Shown here piece by piece: positions 1 to 6,320 of a stretch of 11,589 bases of DNA. A program made the position numbers and the translations under genes. Below the pieces are notes generated by a model, which worked only from the letters and a program-made list of their open reading frames with translations, did no database searches and had not been told where the DNA came from. The DNA comes from Bacteroidota bacterium (GTDB taxonomy: Bacteria > Bacteroidota > Bacteroidia > Chitinophagales > Saprospiraceae), in assembly GCA_024280135.1 (NCBI GenBank), contig JAJRQS010000002.1:1-11589 (forward strand), read 5' to 3'. Every line of letters starts with the position of its first letter. The stretch's first letter is position 1.

Positions 1-789
1 AAAAATAAAATTTATTGGCAGAGTCTTGATCAGAAAGGTTATCCTTGGTTTAAAGCGACTTTTTCTTCTATTGATTTTAGTATTCAGCATACAACCTCTG
101 ATGAAATAGCTCAGACTTTGAGCCGGTTATTTCAAGTCGCGGATACGCTTAGAGGAACTATTCCAGGCGGTACTATTTTTATTAAGTCAATACTGGATTT
201 TCCTAGAGATTGGGGGTTAGGTACAAGTTCTACTTTGATTTATGCTATGGCAAAATGGTTAGAAATTAACCCATTTGAATTATTGAAATCAACCTTTGGA
301 GGTTCTGGATATGATATTGCTTGCGCCAAAAGTGATTCTGCTATCTTGTATAATATTAAAAATAATCAACCCCTTTGGAGAGTCATTCATTTTGATCCAC
401 CTTTTAAAAACAATATTGGTTTTGTCTATTTGGGGAATAAGCAAAACAGTAGAGAAGGCATTGAAACCTATCGAGAAAAAGGCACACCACCAGCTTCCTT
501 ACTAAAGCAAATAAGCCAATTGTCAAAGTTTCTCGTGCGTCAGGAGAATGTACTAACATTTATGTCCATACTAGATGAGCTAGAGAAGTTAACGGGAAAA
601 TGGATTCAACAAAAGACAGTAAAGGAAACGTTGTTTTCTGATTTTGAGGGTAGTATTAAATCACTTGGTGCATGGGGGGGAGATTTTATGATGGTCGTGT
701 CCACCCGAGGTTCCGCTTATATGCGTACTTATTTTTTAGAAAAAGGTTTGACTGTTTATTTGGCGTATGAAGAGATGGTCTTGAGTTGA
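1..789 (+). CDS. GYDIA-family GHMP kinase, 5'-truncated by window edge
   Basis: The frame is open from base 1 (reading KNKIYWQSLDQKGYPW...) to the TGA at 787-789, so 262 residues of the C-terminal part are present and the true start lies outside. Three features identify the GHMP kinase superfamily (galactokinase, homoserine, mevalonate and phosphomevalonate kinases): the glycine-rich ATP-binding motif GLGTSST (bases 214-234), the motif GSGYDIA (301-321) that gives this Bacteroidota subfamily its name, and the C-terminal loop GAWGGDF (667-687). Family members are about 300 residues long, so roughly 40-50 N-terminal residues, including the first conserved motif, are missing. These enzymes phosphorylate small alcohols with ATP in the cytoplasm. 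The substrate of the GYDIA group is not known to me, although a role near the mevalonate pathway is often supposed. The gene ends at a hairpin shared with the convergent gene. Confidence 0.88.
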   Translation, partial: KNKIYWQSLDQKGYPWFKATFSSIDFSIQHTTSDEIAQTLSRLFQVADTLRGTIPGGTIFIKSILDFPRDWGLGTSSTLIYAMAKWLEINPFELLKSTFGGSGYDIACAKSDSAILYNIKNNQPLWRVIHFDPPFKNNIGFVYLGNKQNSREGIETYREKGTPPASLLKQISQLSKFLVRQENVLTFMSILDELEKLTGKWIQQKTVKETLFSDFEGSIKSLGAWGGDFMMVVSTRGSAYMRTYFLEKGLTVYLAYEEMVLS

Positions 790-816
790 TGAGTTTGGCG
801 TGTTGACTTTAACCTA

Positions 817-851
817 AAAAGCCTTTCTGTCTAACAGACAGAAAGGCTTTT
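817..851. terminator. Bidirectional intrinsic terminator
   Basis: A 16-bp perfect stem (817-832 with 836-851) and a three-base loop AAC. The stem begins with AAAA and ends with TTTT, so it presents a U-rich 3' end in both directions. It lies between the stop of the GHMP kinase gene (789) and the stop of the convergent coiled-coil gene (902) and can serve both. Confidence 0.85.
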
Positions 852-901
852 AATTTTGTGCAATATGCTCAAAAATAGAGCAGTAAAAGACATGGAGTTT
901 A

Positions 902-2482
902 TTATGCCTTTCCCTTGTCGTCGTCTTTTTTCATATCATCAATAAAATCTTCCACCTTGTCTTCAAGAACCTCCGCCACAGCTTTTACAGAATCAACAAT
1001 GTCCTCAAAAGCTTCGCTAAACAAATCAACTACAGATTCTAATACGTCACTTGCAGCCTCTTGAGTTTTGGGTTCAGATGCAGCAATAGGCGTTATAACT
1101 TTTGCAGGTTCCGTTACTTCTGAAGTTGTTGGAGCCGCTGCTGCTAACGGTATTGATTCTTTTGCAGCCTCTTTGGGCGTGGTGCTTTCTACAACTCTAT
1201 GTACAACTCTACGTTCGATTTTAGCGGTTTTTATTTCTTTTGCAGCCTCTTCAAGTTTCTTAGCTTCTTCTTCTGAGATAGAAGCCTCTTTGGTTTTGAT
1301 TTCGGTTGCAATTTTCTCTTTGACGACTTCTTTTGCTTTCGCTATTTCAGCTTTTTTCGCAGCCTCTTCTTTTTGTTGTGCCTCTTTTGCTTTCGCGGAA
1401 GCAAGACGAGAAGTTAATTGCTCTTTTGTTTTGAGCATGTCTTCTAACTTGACTTTTTTAGAAGAGAGTCGTTCTTGTACAACATTGATTTTTGCCTGAC
1501 GAATTTGTGCCTCTAGTTGACCATCTGTTGTGTCAATACGGTGTTGTTGAAATTCAAGTTCTTTGGTGTCTCTTCCGATTGAACTTTGCATTCTGTTAAT
1601 GGCATTGTGTAGCCCATTCAATCTGCTTTCTATTCGTTCAACAGGACTCCCTGTCGGGTTTGATGAGTTTCCAAACCGCTTTTCTTTGATGACTTTGAAA
1701 GTCTTATCGAATTGTTTTTTTAATTCGTTTCTATGTTTTGAAACAAACTTAGTATCCCAAAATTTCTTTTGTAGTGTTTTTAATTCTTCAAATAAAGGTT
1801 TTAGGCGGCCATCTTTATTGAGTTTTTCTTCTATATCATTTAGGGCAGACGAGAAGTGCTCTTTATATTCGACCGATTTGCCTTGTAGTTCTGATTCGAA
1901 TTGTGTCCGTAGCACTTTCATTTTATCAAAAAGGCTATTGGTTGTTTCTTTTAGTTCATTGGTGTGTTTCCAAGCCAATGTCTTTTCCCGGATTTGCTTT
2001 TGCACTTTCCCCCAATACCCTTTCAAATCATTCCAAGTGCTGGAACTATATTCCGACAAGCCCTCTACCCTTTCTTTCAGTTCTTCCAGTTCTTTCTTAA
2101 ACTCTAGACTTAATTTTTGCGAAAGCACCACAAAATGCCATTCTGTTTTGGCTCGATTCACCAAGTCCGCTTGTTTTGTTTTGAAGGTATCAGGAAGTAA
2201 TGATTCGCTCATTGATAACTCCCTTTCCATTTTGGTATGCCCTTCCGGAAATTCAAGAGACTCACCTTTGCGCCAATCATTCATCATGGCTTTTTCAAAA
2301 GTTTCGGTAACGGTAGATTCTGGAAATACAAAAATTTCAATTTTGTTTGTATCCGCAATTAATTGGATACCCAACATTACTTTTTCGTCTTTTTCATTTT
2401 CGGCCCAGATGACTAATTTGTCTTTCATTTCATTGTAGTTTAAGCAGATGGCAAAGCCATGTACAGTATTCAATATGACCAA
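902..2482 (-). CDS. Long coiled-coil protein with DUF349-like segments and Ala/Lys/Glu-rich tail; start unresolved
   Basis: The open frame gives up to 526 residues. Residues 1-115 look like a small alpha/beta domain (strands such as KLVIWAENE and KIEIFVFPES). Residues about 120-300 are charged helices in which two segments resemble DUF349 repeats; the better one reads LFEELKTLQKKFW followed by RNELKKQFDKTFKVIKEKR. Residues 300-420 are a long coiled coil, then comes a low-complexity AAK/EA region, a Pro/Ala linker, and a final acidic amphipathic helix (VVDLFSEAFEDIVDSVKAVAE). There is no signal peptide or membrane segment, so it is probably cytoplasmic. Its function is unknown and the DUF349 link is weak. 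The longest frame begins at a TTG (2482) without a ribosome binding site; the first in-frame ATG is at 2428. A well-placed GGAG (2507-2510) instead serves an ATG in another frame, described as a separate entry. It lies 95 bases downstream of asd on the same strand with no convincing terminator between, so cotranscription is possible. Confidence 0.75.
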   Translation of the reverse strand: MVILNTVHGFAICLNYNEMKDKLVIWAENEKDEKVMLGIQLIADTNKIEIFVFPESTVTETFEKAMMNDWRKGESLEFPEGHTKMERELSMSESLLPDTFKTKQADLVNRAKTEWHFVVLSQKLSLEFKKELEELKERVEGLSEYSSSTWNDLKGYWGKVQKQIREKTLAWKHTNELKETTNSLFDKMKVLRTQFESELQGKSVEYKEHFSSALNDIEEKLNKDGRLKPLFEELKTLQKKFWDTKFVSKHRNELKKQFDKTFKVIKEKRFGNSSNPTGSPVERIESRLNGLHNAINRMQSSIGRDTKELEFQQHRIDTTDGQLEAQIRQAKINVVQERLSSKKVKLEDMLKTKEQLTSRLASAKAKEAQQKEEAAKKAEIAKAKEVVKEKIATEIKTKEASISEEEAKKLEEAAKEIKTAKIERRVVHRVVESTTPKEAAKESIPLAAAAPTTSEVTEPAKVITPIAASEPKTQEAASDVLESVVDLFSEAFEDIVDSVKAVAEVLEDKVEDFIDDMKKDDDKGKA

Positions 2483-2501
2483 ACTCGGCCATAAAAATCA
2501 T
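2430..2501 (-). CDS. Short upstream ORF (23 codons), possible leader peptide or true frameshifted N-terminus
   Basis: Reading MIFMAEFGHIEYCTWLCHLLKLQ and then TGA. It has the best ribosome binding site around this gene: GGAG at 2507-2510, five bases from the ATG. Its TGA is followed after one base by the ATG at 2428-2426 of the main frame (TGAAATG). This arrangement fits translational coupling of a leader ORF. Alternatively, a single-base indel has separated the real N-terminus (MIFMAEFG...) from the main frame, in which HGFAICLNYNEMKDK upstream of that ATG also looks like protein. The sequence alone does not decide between these. Confidence 0.35.
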   Translation of the reverse strand: MIFMAEFGHIEYCTWLCHLLKLQ

Positions 2502-2577
2502 TTTCACTCCACAATTTAAGGGAAAAAACAATTTAAGCCAATAAAAGAAAAGAAAAAAAGCTTTTTAGTGGGCTAAA

Positions 2578-3579
2578 TCACCCTATGAGGTTGTTTTCGA
2601 CTAAATATTCAGCGATTTGGATGGTATTTGTGGCTGCACCTTTACGCAAGTTGTCCGATACTATCCACATATTCAAGGCTTTGTCGTAAGATATATCCTT
2701 TCGGATTCGGCCTACAAAAACGTCGTCCTTATTATGTGCCGTTAAGGGCATGGGGTATTCATTTTTTTCGGGCCTATCCAAGACCACAACCCCAGGAGCT
2801 TTCTCCAATAAAGATTTAACCTTGGCGACTTTAAAAGGCTTATCAAACTCGATATTAATGGATTCACTATGTCCTCCTAGTACGGGTACTCTGACGGCCG
2901 TTGCCGAAATACGAATACTAGGATCTTCTAAAATCTTTTGGGTTTCTTTCACCAATTTCATCTCTTCCTTTGTGTAATCATTTTCCAAAAAGACATCACA
3001 ATGGGGTAAGCAATTGGCAAAAATAGGATGTGGATAGGCCATTTGTGAGGTATTTAAAGAATGCCCTGCTTTCTCAGCTTCATATTGGCGTACCGCTTTT
3101 ACGCCCGTACCCGTAATAGATTGATAAGTTGAAATAATCAAACGCTTAATCCCAAATGCACGATGTAAAGGCCCTAGAGCAGCGACCATTTGAATCGTCG
3201 AGCAGTTTGGGTTTGCGATGATTTTATCGTCTTTCGACAAAAGGTGGGCATTCACTTCAGGTACAATTAATTTTTTACTGTCGTCCATCCGCCATGCAGA
3301 AGAATTATCTATAACGGTGATGCCTGCTTCTGCAAATTTTGGCGCCCACTCAGTAGAAGTGTCGCCGCCTGCTGAAAAAAGCGCAATGTCGGGTTTTCTA
3401 TTAATCGCAGTTTGCATGCTGACGACTTTCACTTCTTCACCCTTGAAAATCAAAGTCTTACCAATAGATTTAGCGGAAGCAACGGGGATTAATTCCGTTA
3501 CGGGAAAATTACGCTCTTGCAATACTTTCAACATAACGGTACCGACCAGACCTGTTGCACCTACGACTGCTATTTTCAT
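2578..3579 (-). CDS. asd: Aspartate-semialdehyde dehydrogenase
   Basis: A complete 333-residue enzyme of the usual family length. It makes L-aspartate 4-semialdehyde from 4-aspartyl phosphate using NADPH, the branch-point step towards lysine/diaminopimelate, methionine, threonine and isoleucine, in the cytoplasm. Visible motifs: the N-terminal Rossmann loop GATGLVG (residues 7-13), the phosphate-binding region TGTGVKAV (156-163), the catalytic cysteine C126 in NPNCST, the substrate-binding arginine in AVRVPV (R230), the catalytic histidine H237 in GGHSES, and the C-terminal segment LRKGAATNTIQIAE. All key residues are present. The start ATG is the only sensible one because it directly precedes KIAVVGATG; as is common in Bacteroidota there is no Shine-Dalgarno site. 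It lies 187 bases downstream of the DUF493 gene and upstream of the coiled-coil gene, all on the minus strand. Confidence 0.97.
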   Translation of the reverse strand: MKIAVVGATGLVGTVMLKVLQERNFPVTELIPVASAKSIGKTLIFKGEEVKVVSMQTAINRKPDIALFSAGGDTSTEWAPKFAEAGITVIDNSSAWRMDDSKKLIVPEVNAHLLSKDDKIIANPNCSTIQMVAALGPLHRAFGIKRLIISTYQSITGTGVKAVRQYEAEKAGHSLNTSQMAYPHPIFANCLPHCDVFLENDYTKEEMKLVKETQKILEDPSIRISATAVRVPVLGGHSESINIEFDKPFKVAKVKSLLEKAPGVVVLDRPEKNEYPMPLTAHNKDDVFVGRIRKDISYDKALNMWIVSDNLRKGAATNTIQIAEYLVENNLIG

Positions 3580-3639
3580 GATTTTGATTTATGGATGTAT
3601 TGCAAAAAATATGCCATATGTTATGTGTTCAATCTACGC

Positions 3640-3807
3640 CTAATAAGTGAGTTTTTGGAGTGCTTGATGGTACGTGCTAGCTTTTGCGGTATCGCTCACT
3701 TTGGTAAAATCTTCACCCACCCAATGACCAAAAAAAGAAAAAGAAATTTTATAGAAGTACTCGATTTTATAAGGCAAAAATCCCTTCGATTTCAGCTGCT
3801 TTTTCAT
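3640..3807 (-). CDS. Possible 55-residue overlapping ORF between DUF493 gene and asd (uncertain)
   Basis: An ATG inside the last codons of the DUF493 gene, in another frame, opens a 55-codon ORF that reads through the DUF493 stop and ends at a TAG 60 bases before asd. It begins MKKQLKSKGFLPYKIEYFYK and ends GEDFTKVSDTAKASTYHQAL plus QKLTY. The second half has an ordinary soluble-protein composition and no odd codons, but part of the first half is encoded by a T-rich tract. I recognise no family, and a run of this length can occur by chance. A GAGG lies 12 bases before the ATG, too far to be convincing. It could be a small gene, the tail of a decayed gene, or nothing. Confidence 0.22.
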   Translation of the reverse strand: MKKQLKSKGFLPYKIEYFYKISFSFFGHWVGEDFTKVSDTAKASTYHQALQKLTY

Positions 3808-4042
3808 AGTAACTCATAACCTCATCAGCAGAATGAGTGACTAATAGTATCGTAATACTCGTATATTTACCTGTTCTAGAAGGCGTGTGTTTAATTTTTG
3901 CGGAAGCGGGAAAAAGGCTTTCTACAGCATTGATTTTAGAGGGATTTGCTAAAACAATGAACTTGAACATGTATTCATGTGGCCAAGTTGTCTCCTCCTG
4001 AAGAATTTTACGAAAGTTATTATCGTCTTTGTTCGGTTTCAT
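3767..4042 (-). CDS. DUF493 family protein (YbeD-like)
   Basis: A complete small protein of 91 residues, matching the usual length (about 90) of the DUF493/YbeD family. After a short polar N-terminus comes the compact ferredoxin-like (ACT-like) alpha/beta pattern: strand YMFKFIVLANP, helix KINAVESLF, a basic turn KHTPSRTGKYT, strand SITILLVTHS, then helix ADEVMSYYEKAAEIEGIFAL, whose ending on a hydrophobic VxxL-like motif is typical. Proteins of this family are thought to have a regulatory or allosteric role, but no firm function is known. The start ATG (4040-4042) gives a good N-terminus and lies about 50 bases downstream of a candidate TACCTTTG promoter element. It is the first gene of the minus-strand group with asd. 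Confidence 0.85.
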   Translation of the reverse strand: MKPNKDDNNFRKILQEETTWPHEYMFKFIVLANPSKINAVESLFPASAKIKHTPSRTGKYTSITILLVTHSADEVMSYYEKAAEIEGIFAL

Positions 4043-4095
4043 AGATAGATTTCTTCCTTTTGTGCGTTTGAATCTAATTGGCTCGATTCTAGTTA

Positions 4096-4103
4096 CAAAG
4101 GTA
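4096..4103 (-). promoter_or_regulatory. Candidate -7 promoter element (TACCTTTG) for DUF493-asd
   Basis: On the minus strand this reads TACCTTTG, an exact fit to the Bacteroidota -7 consensus TAnnTTTG. It would start transcription near 4089 and leave a leader of about 45 bases before the DUF493 start. No TTG is seen at the -33 distance (that stretch is T-rich), so support rests on the -7 element and position alone. Confidence 0.42.
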
Positions 4104-4284
4104 CAAATATTAGAAGGGTTAAAAAATGTCTAGTCTAAAAACTAGCATTTTTCATAAACGAATTAATTTGGATGATGTATCTTACGGATCAGACTCAATT
4201 AGGGTATTTTTCCCGTTTCCCGTTCTAGTACCAAATCTGCCAAAAGCAGTCATACTGAAATTCTTTAAAACTAAAAAAAGAGAT

Positions 4285-5277
4285 ATGAGTTCATTTGAAT
4301 CAAAGAAGTCTAATAATGGTCTTCTAACCGCCGCAGGAATTATTATTGTTGCTTTATTGGGTCTAAGCGGATACCTATGGAATAACAACAACACCGTTCA
4401 AACTCAATACACAGAGCTTTCAACGCAGAATGTTGCGCAGAAAGAAGCTTTAGATGAGCTAGAATTAAACTTTAAGGAAGCGACCGCACAGTTGGACGAA
4501 ATGCGTAACAACAATGCAGAGTTGAACACGAAAATTGAAGAGCAGATTGCAAAGCTAGCTGAGCAAAAGAAGAAAATTAAGCGTTACATCCGTAATGGAG
4601 GTAAGTTAAAGAAGGCTAGAGCAGACATCGAAGAGATGAATCTACAATTGGCGCAGTACGTTCAAGAAGTAAACGATTTGAAGGCACAGAATGCGCAATT
4701 GGTTTCTCAGAATGATGGCTTGACTAAAGAAAAAGCTACTTTGACAACTAAAGTAGAAGAGGCAACTGTTGCGAATGAAAATTTATTGACAGAGAAAAAA
4801 GCACTGTTGAGTGAAAAAGACGAGTTGACAGAAGTTAATACCGTCTTGAATAAGAAAGTAACAGCGGCTTCAGCTATTAAAGCGTTAGCAATAGCAGTTA
4901 CTCCAGTGAAAATCAGAAAGTCTGGTAAGGAGGTTAAAAAGCGCTATGCAAAGAGCATCGACAAGGTAAATATTTGTTTCAATGCAGATGCAAACCGTGT
5001 AACTGACGGAGGAACAGAAACTTTCTATATTAGAATTTTGAATCCAATGGGCGAGACACTAGCTATTGAGAGCTTGGGTTCTGGTACCGTAACTTCAAGT
5101 GACACCGGTAGTGAAATACGCTATACAAAGAGTGTGCAAGTTCAGTATGACAACAAGCAGCAAAATGATATTTGTGTGGGTTGGAATCCTGGAACAGAAT
5201 TCATGAAAGGAATTTATGAAGTTGAAATCTTCAACAAGGGATATGTAACGGGTAGAACTAGCTTTAAACTAAAGTAA
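4285..5277 (+). CDS. Membrane-anchored coiled-coil protein with C-terminal beta domain
   Basis: 330 residues. A short polar N-terminus is followed by one membrane segment at about residues 12-32 (GLLTAAGIIIVALLGLSGYLW), then a long coiled coil from about 40 to 195 (repeats of the LxxxNxxLxxE type, with a very basic stretch KKKIKRYIRNGGKLKKAR), and a C-terminal domain from about 210 that looks beta-rich (KVNICFNADANRVTDGG, FYIRILNPMGETLA, then DICVGWNPG and IYEVEIFNKGY). The layout fits an inner-membrane anchor with the coiled coil and end domain in the periplasm. Bacteroidota homologues of this kind are often labelled as chromosome-partitioning or SMC-like proteins because of the coiled coil; no nucleotide-binding motif is visible, so I do not accept that label. 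The frame stays open upstream to 4126, but I chose the ATG at 4285 because it directly precedes the membrane segment and follows a purine-rich AAAAAAAGAGAT; the upstream part does not look like protein. The gene ends in a strong terminator. Confidence 0.82.
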   Translation: MSSFESKKSNNGLLTAAGIIIVALLGLSGYLWNNNNTVQTQYTELSTQNVAQKEALDELELNFKEATAQLDEMRNNNAELNTKIEEQIAKLAEQKKKIKRYIRNGGKLKKARADIEEMNLQLAQYVQEVNDLKAQNAQLVSQNDGLTKEKATLTTKVEEATVANENLLTEKKALLSEKDELTEVNTVLNKKVTAASAIKALAIAVTPVKIRKSGKEVKKRYAKSIDKVNICFNADANRVTDGGTETFYIRILNPMGETLAIESLGSGTVTSSDTGSEIRYTKSVQVQYDNKQQNDICVGWNPGTEFMKGIYEVEIFNKGYVTGRTSFKLK

Positions 5278-5299
5278 GGATTGAACATGTCCTTATTGA

Positions 5300-5334
5300 A
5301 GGTGGTTGTCCAAAATGGGCAGCCACCTTTTTTT
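5300..5334 (+). terminator. Intrinsic terminator
   Basis: A 12-bp stem with two G-T pairs (5300-5311 with 5317-5328), loop AAAAT, and then seven Ts, 22 bases after the stop of the membrane coiled-coil gene. Confidence 0.88.
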
Positions 5335-5343
5335 ATGTAAAAG

Positions 5344-5374
5344 TTGATTGTTGAAAAATAATAATCTATCTTTG
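5344..5374 (+). promoter_or_regulatory. Bacteroidota-type promoter of the tRNA gene
   Basis: An exact -7 element TATCTTTG (5367-5374) with a TTG at 5344-5346, 20 bases upstream, which matches the Bacteroidota consensus TTG-N17-23-TAnnTTTG. Transcription would begin near 5381, about 25 bases before the mature tRNA 5' end. Being next to an unmistakable tRNA makes this the best-supported promoter in the window. Confidence 0.72.
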
Positions 5375-5405
5375 CAATCCAAAATTAAGGTCTAGGCTTT
5401 AATTT

Positions 5406-5479
5406 GGGCCTATAGCTCAGCTGGTTAGAGCACCTGACTCATAATCAGGTGGTCCGGGGTTCAAGTCCCTGTGGGCCCA
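5406..5479 (+). tRNA. tRNA with anticodon CAT, probably tRNA-Ile2 (alternatively elongator Met)
   Basis: A full 74-base cloverleaf: acceptor GGGCCTA/TGGGCCC, D arm GCTC/GAGC, anticodon arm CCTGA-CTCATAA-TCAGG, variable loop TGGTC, T arm CGGGG-TTCAAGT-CCCTG (one G-T pair) and discriminator A. CCA is not encoded, since the discriminator is followed by CTT. Anticodon CAT fits Met, or Ile2, in which TilS converts the C to lysidine so that AUA is read. The acceptor stem has C4-G69 and C5-G68, the pairs known to mark Ile2 for TilS in other bacteria, so Ile2 is preferred. The G1-C72 start excludes the bacterial initiator type. It forms a single-gene unit with its own promoter and terminator. Confidence 0.93.
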
Positions 5480-5482
5480 CTT

Positions 5483-5512
5483 AGGTTGCTTTGAAAGAAG
5501 CAACCTTTTTTT
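5483..5512 (+). terminator. Intrinsic terminator of the tRNA unit
   Basis: A perfect 9-bp stem AGGTTGCTT/AAGCAACCT (5483-5491 with 5498-5506), loop TGAAAG and a run of seven Ts, four bases after the tRNA end. Confidence 0.85.
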
Positions 5513-5553
5513 GATCCTGTATCCATTCTTTAATTGTTGCTACTTTCAGTTAT

Positions 5554-5594
5554 TGATTAGGAGTCACAAATGCACGAATTTTAAGACCTAATCA
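5554..5594. repeat. Inverted repeat TGATTAGG ... CCTAATCA
   Basis: Two perfect 8-bp arms (5554-5561 and 5587-5594) spaced by 25 bases. It lies between the tRNA terminator and the 3' end of the small minus-strand helix-turn-helix gene. There is no T-run on either side, so it is not a standard terminator; a protein-binding site or a weak RNA hairpin are possible. Confidence 0.4.
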
Positions 5595-5640
5595 CCATAG
5601 CTCTAACTATACATCTAAACCAAACCCTTGCCAGTCGCTT

Positions 5641-5853
5641 TCATTGCAACTTGTTATTTAGTTTGTTTAGTTCGTCAGTTTTCTCTTTTTTTAGGGCAAT
5701 AGCCGTATTTAGAATATCAATTTTTGTTTGAGAACGGGTTTTGGTCCCTTTCATTACTTTGGTTACAGTGTTACGGGAGTAGCCAGATCGTTGTGCTATG
5801 ACCTGTATTAACTCATGCTTGCGCATAAAACTATATAGGTTTTGTAAACTCAT
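5641..5853 (-). CDS. Small helix-turn-helix DNA-binding protein (LacI/XRE-like HTH only)
   Basis: 70 residues from the ATG at 5851-5853. The frame stays open a little further to a TTG, which I did not use. Residues about 15-36 form a helix-turn-helix: LIQVIAQRSGYSRNTVTKVMKG. The pattern GYSRNTVTKVMKG, followed by a KTxxDILNTAI helix, resembles the N-terminal DNA-binding part of LacI-type regulators and of short Bacteroidota HTH proteins. The C-terminus is a Lys/Asn/Leu-rich helix (residues 43-70) that may dimerise. No ligand or catalytic domain follows. It is divergent from an XRE-type gene across 133 bases that contain three tandem 11-bp repeats, which makes mutual or self regulation likely. 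The target genes are unknown. Confidence 0.75.
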   Translation of the reverse strand: MSLQNLYSFMRKHELIQVIAQRSGYSRNTVTKVMKGTKTRSQTKIDILNTAIALKKEKTDELNKLNNKLQ

Positions 5854-5871
5854 AAGTATCAATTTTGTAAC

Positions 5872-5904
5872 TTGTGCATGAATTGAGCATCAAATGCGCA
5901 TGTT
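5872..5904. repeat. Three tandem 11-bp repeats, candidate operator
   Basis: Units TTGTGCATGAA (5872-5882), TTGAGCATCAA (5883-5893) and ATGCGCATGTT (5894-5904). All three share TG at positions 2-3 and GCAT at positions 5-8. The 11-base spacing is about one helical turn, so the GCAT cores would face the same side of the DNA. They lie in the spacer between two divergent HTH genes, closer to the minus-strand gene, as expected for a cooperative operator. The function is inferred from layout only. Confidence 0.45.
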
Positions 5905-5986
5905 GCGTTGTAAATATAAGTCATTTTGTTGTGATTTGTATTCTTTTTGGTTGTTATTTCTAACATTTGGCAATATTAATGGACTT

Positions 5987-6307
5987 ATGACTAATAATCA
6001 GCGTCGAAAACGGGGCAAGAAAATTAAGGACTTTCGTCAATCAAAAGACTTGACACAGGAGCAATTTGGTAAAAAACTTGGGTATAGTCGTGCCACTATC
6101 CTAAAGATTGAGTCTGGAGATGCAAATATTTCTTTAGACTTTTTGGATAAAATGGTTGAAATCCTTGGCTATGAATTTAATGACATGCTAATGGTGGAAG
6201 AGGACAGACCTAGCTATGATAGTAGCACCGCTATTCGTTTACGCGCAATTGAGTATAAATTAGATGAATTGACTGCAATGGTCAAGCAACTCAAAAAGGA
6301 ATATTGA
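5987..6307 (+). CDS. XRE-family (Cro/CI-type) transcriptional regulator
   Basis: 106 residues from the ATG at 5987. The frame is open back to 5894, but that part (Cys/Phe/Leu-rich) is non-coding in appearance and overlaps the candidate operator. It is a classic HTH_3 domain: helix KKIKDFRQSKDLTQEQFGKKL, recognition helix GYSRATILKIESGDANIS (residues about 32-49), then LDFLDKMVEILGYEFNDML. Residues 83-104 (IRLRAIEYKLDELTAMVKQL) show a heptad pattern, so it probably dimerises through a C-terminal coiled coil. It is a cytoplasmic DNA-binding protein. Its recognition helix shares GYSRxTxxK with the divergent small HTH protein, which suggests related operators. A toxin partner in the style of HipA or RelE was looked for directly downstream and is not present. 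Confidence 0.88.
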   Translation: MTNNQRRKRGKKIKDFRQSKDLTQEQFGKKLGYSRATILKIESGDANISLDFLDKMVEILGYEFNDMLMVEEDRPSYDSSTAIRLRAIEYKLDELTAMVKQLKKEY

Positions 6308-6320
6308 GATTTTATGTTGT

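Noticed and set aside
1068..2438. Long plus-strand open frames (143 and 291 residues) opposite the coiled-coil gene
   Set aside because: They are antisense shadows. The translations are Ser/Phe/Cys-rich and low in complexity, as expected from the complement of Lys/Glu/Ala-rich codons, and have no start signals.
2520..2577. Terminator after asd
   Set aside because: AAAAAGCTTTTTT followed by a T/C-rich run was considered, but it has no room for a loop and the wider stem is only about three pairs.
4126..4284. 53-residue N-terminal extension of the membrane coiled-coil protein
   Set aside because: It is not protein-like (Phe/Pro/Val run with repeated TTTCCCG), would bury the membrane segment behind a long leader, and the ATG at 4285 has a purine-rich upstream stretch.
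5554..5594. Inverted repeat as terminator of the small HTH gene
   Set aside because: The stem is only 8 bp, the loop is 25 bases and no T-run follows on the minus strand, so it is listed only as a repeat.
5894..5986. 31-residue N-terminal extension of the XRE regulator
   Set aside because: It is Cys/Phe/Leu-rich and overlaps the tandem 11-bp repeats; the HTH domain is complete from the ATG at 5987.
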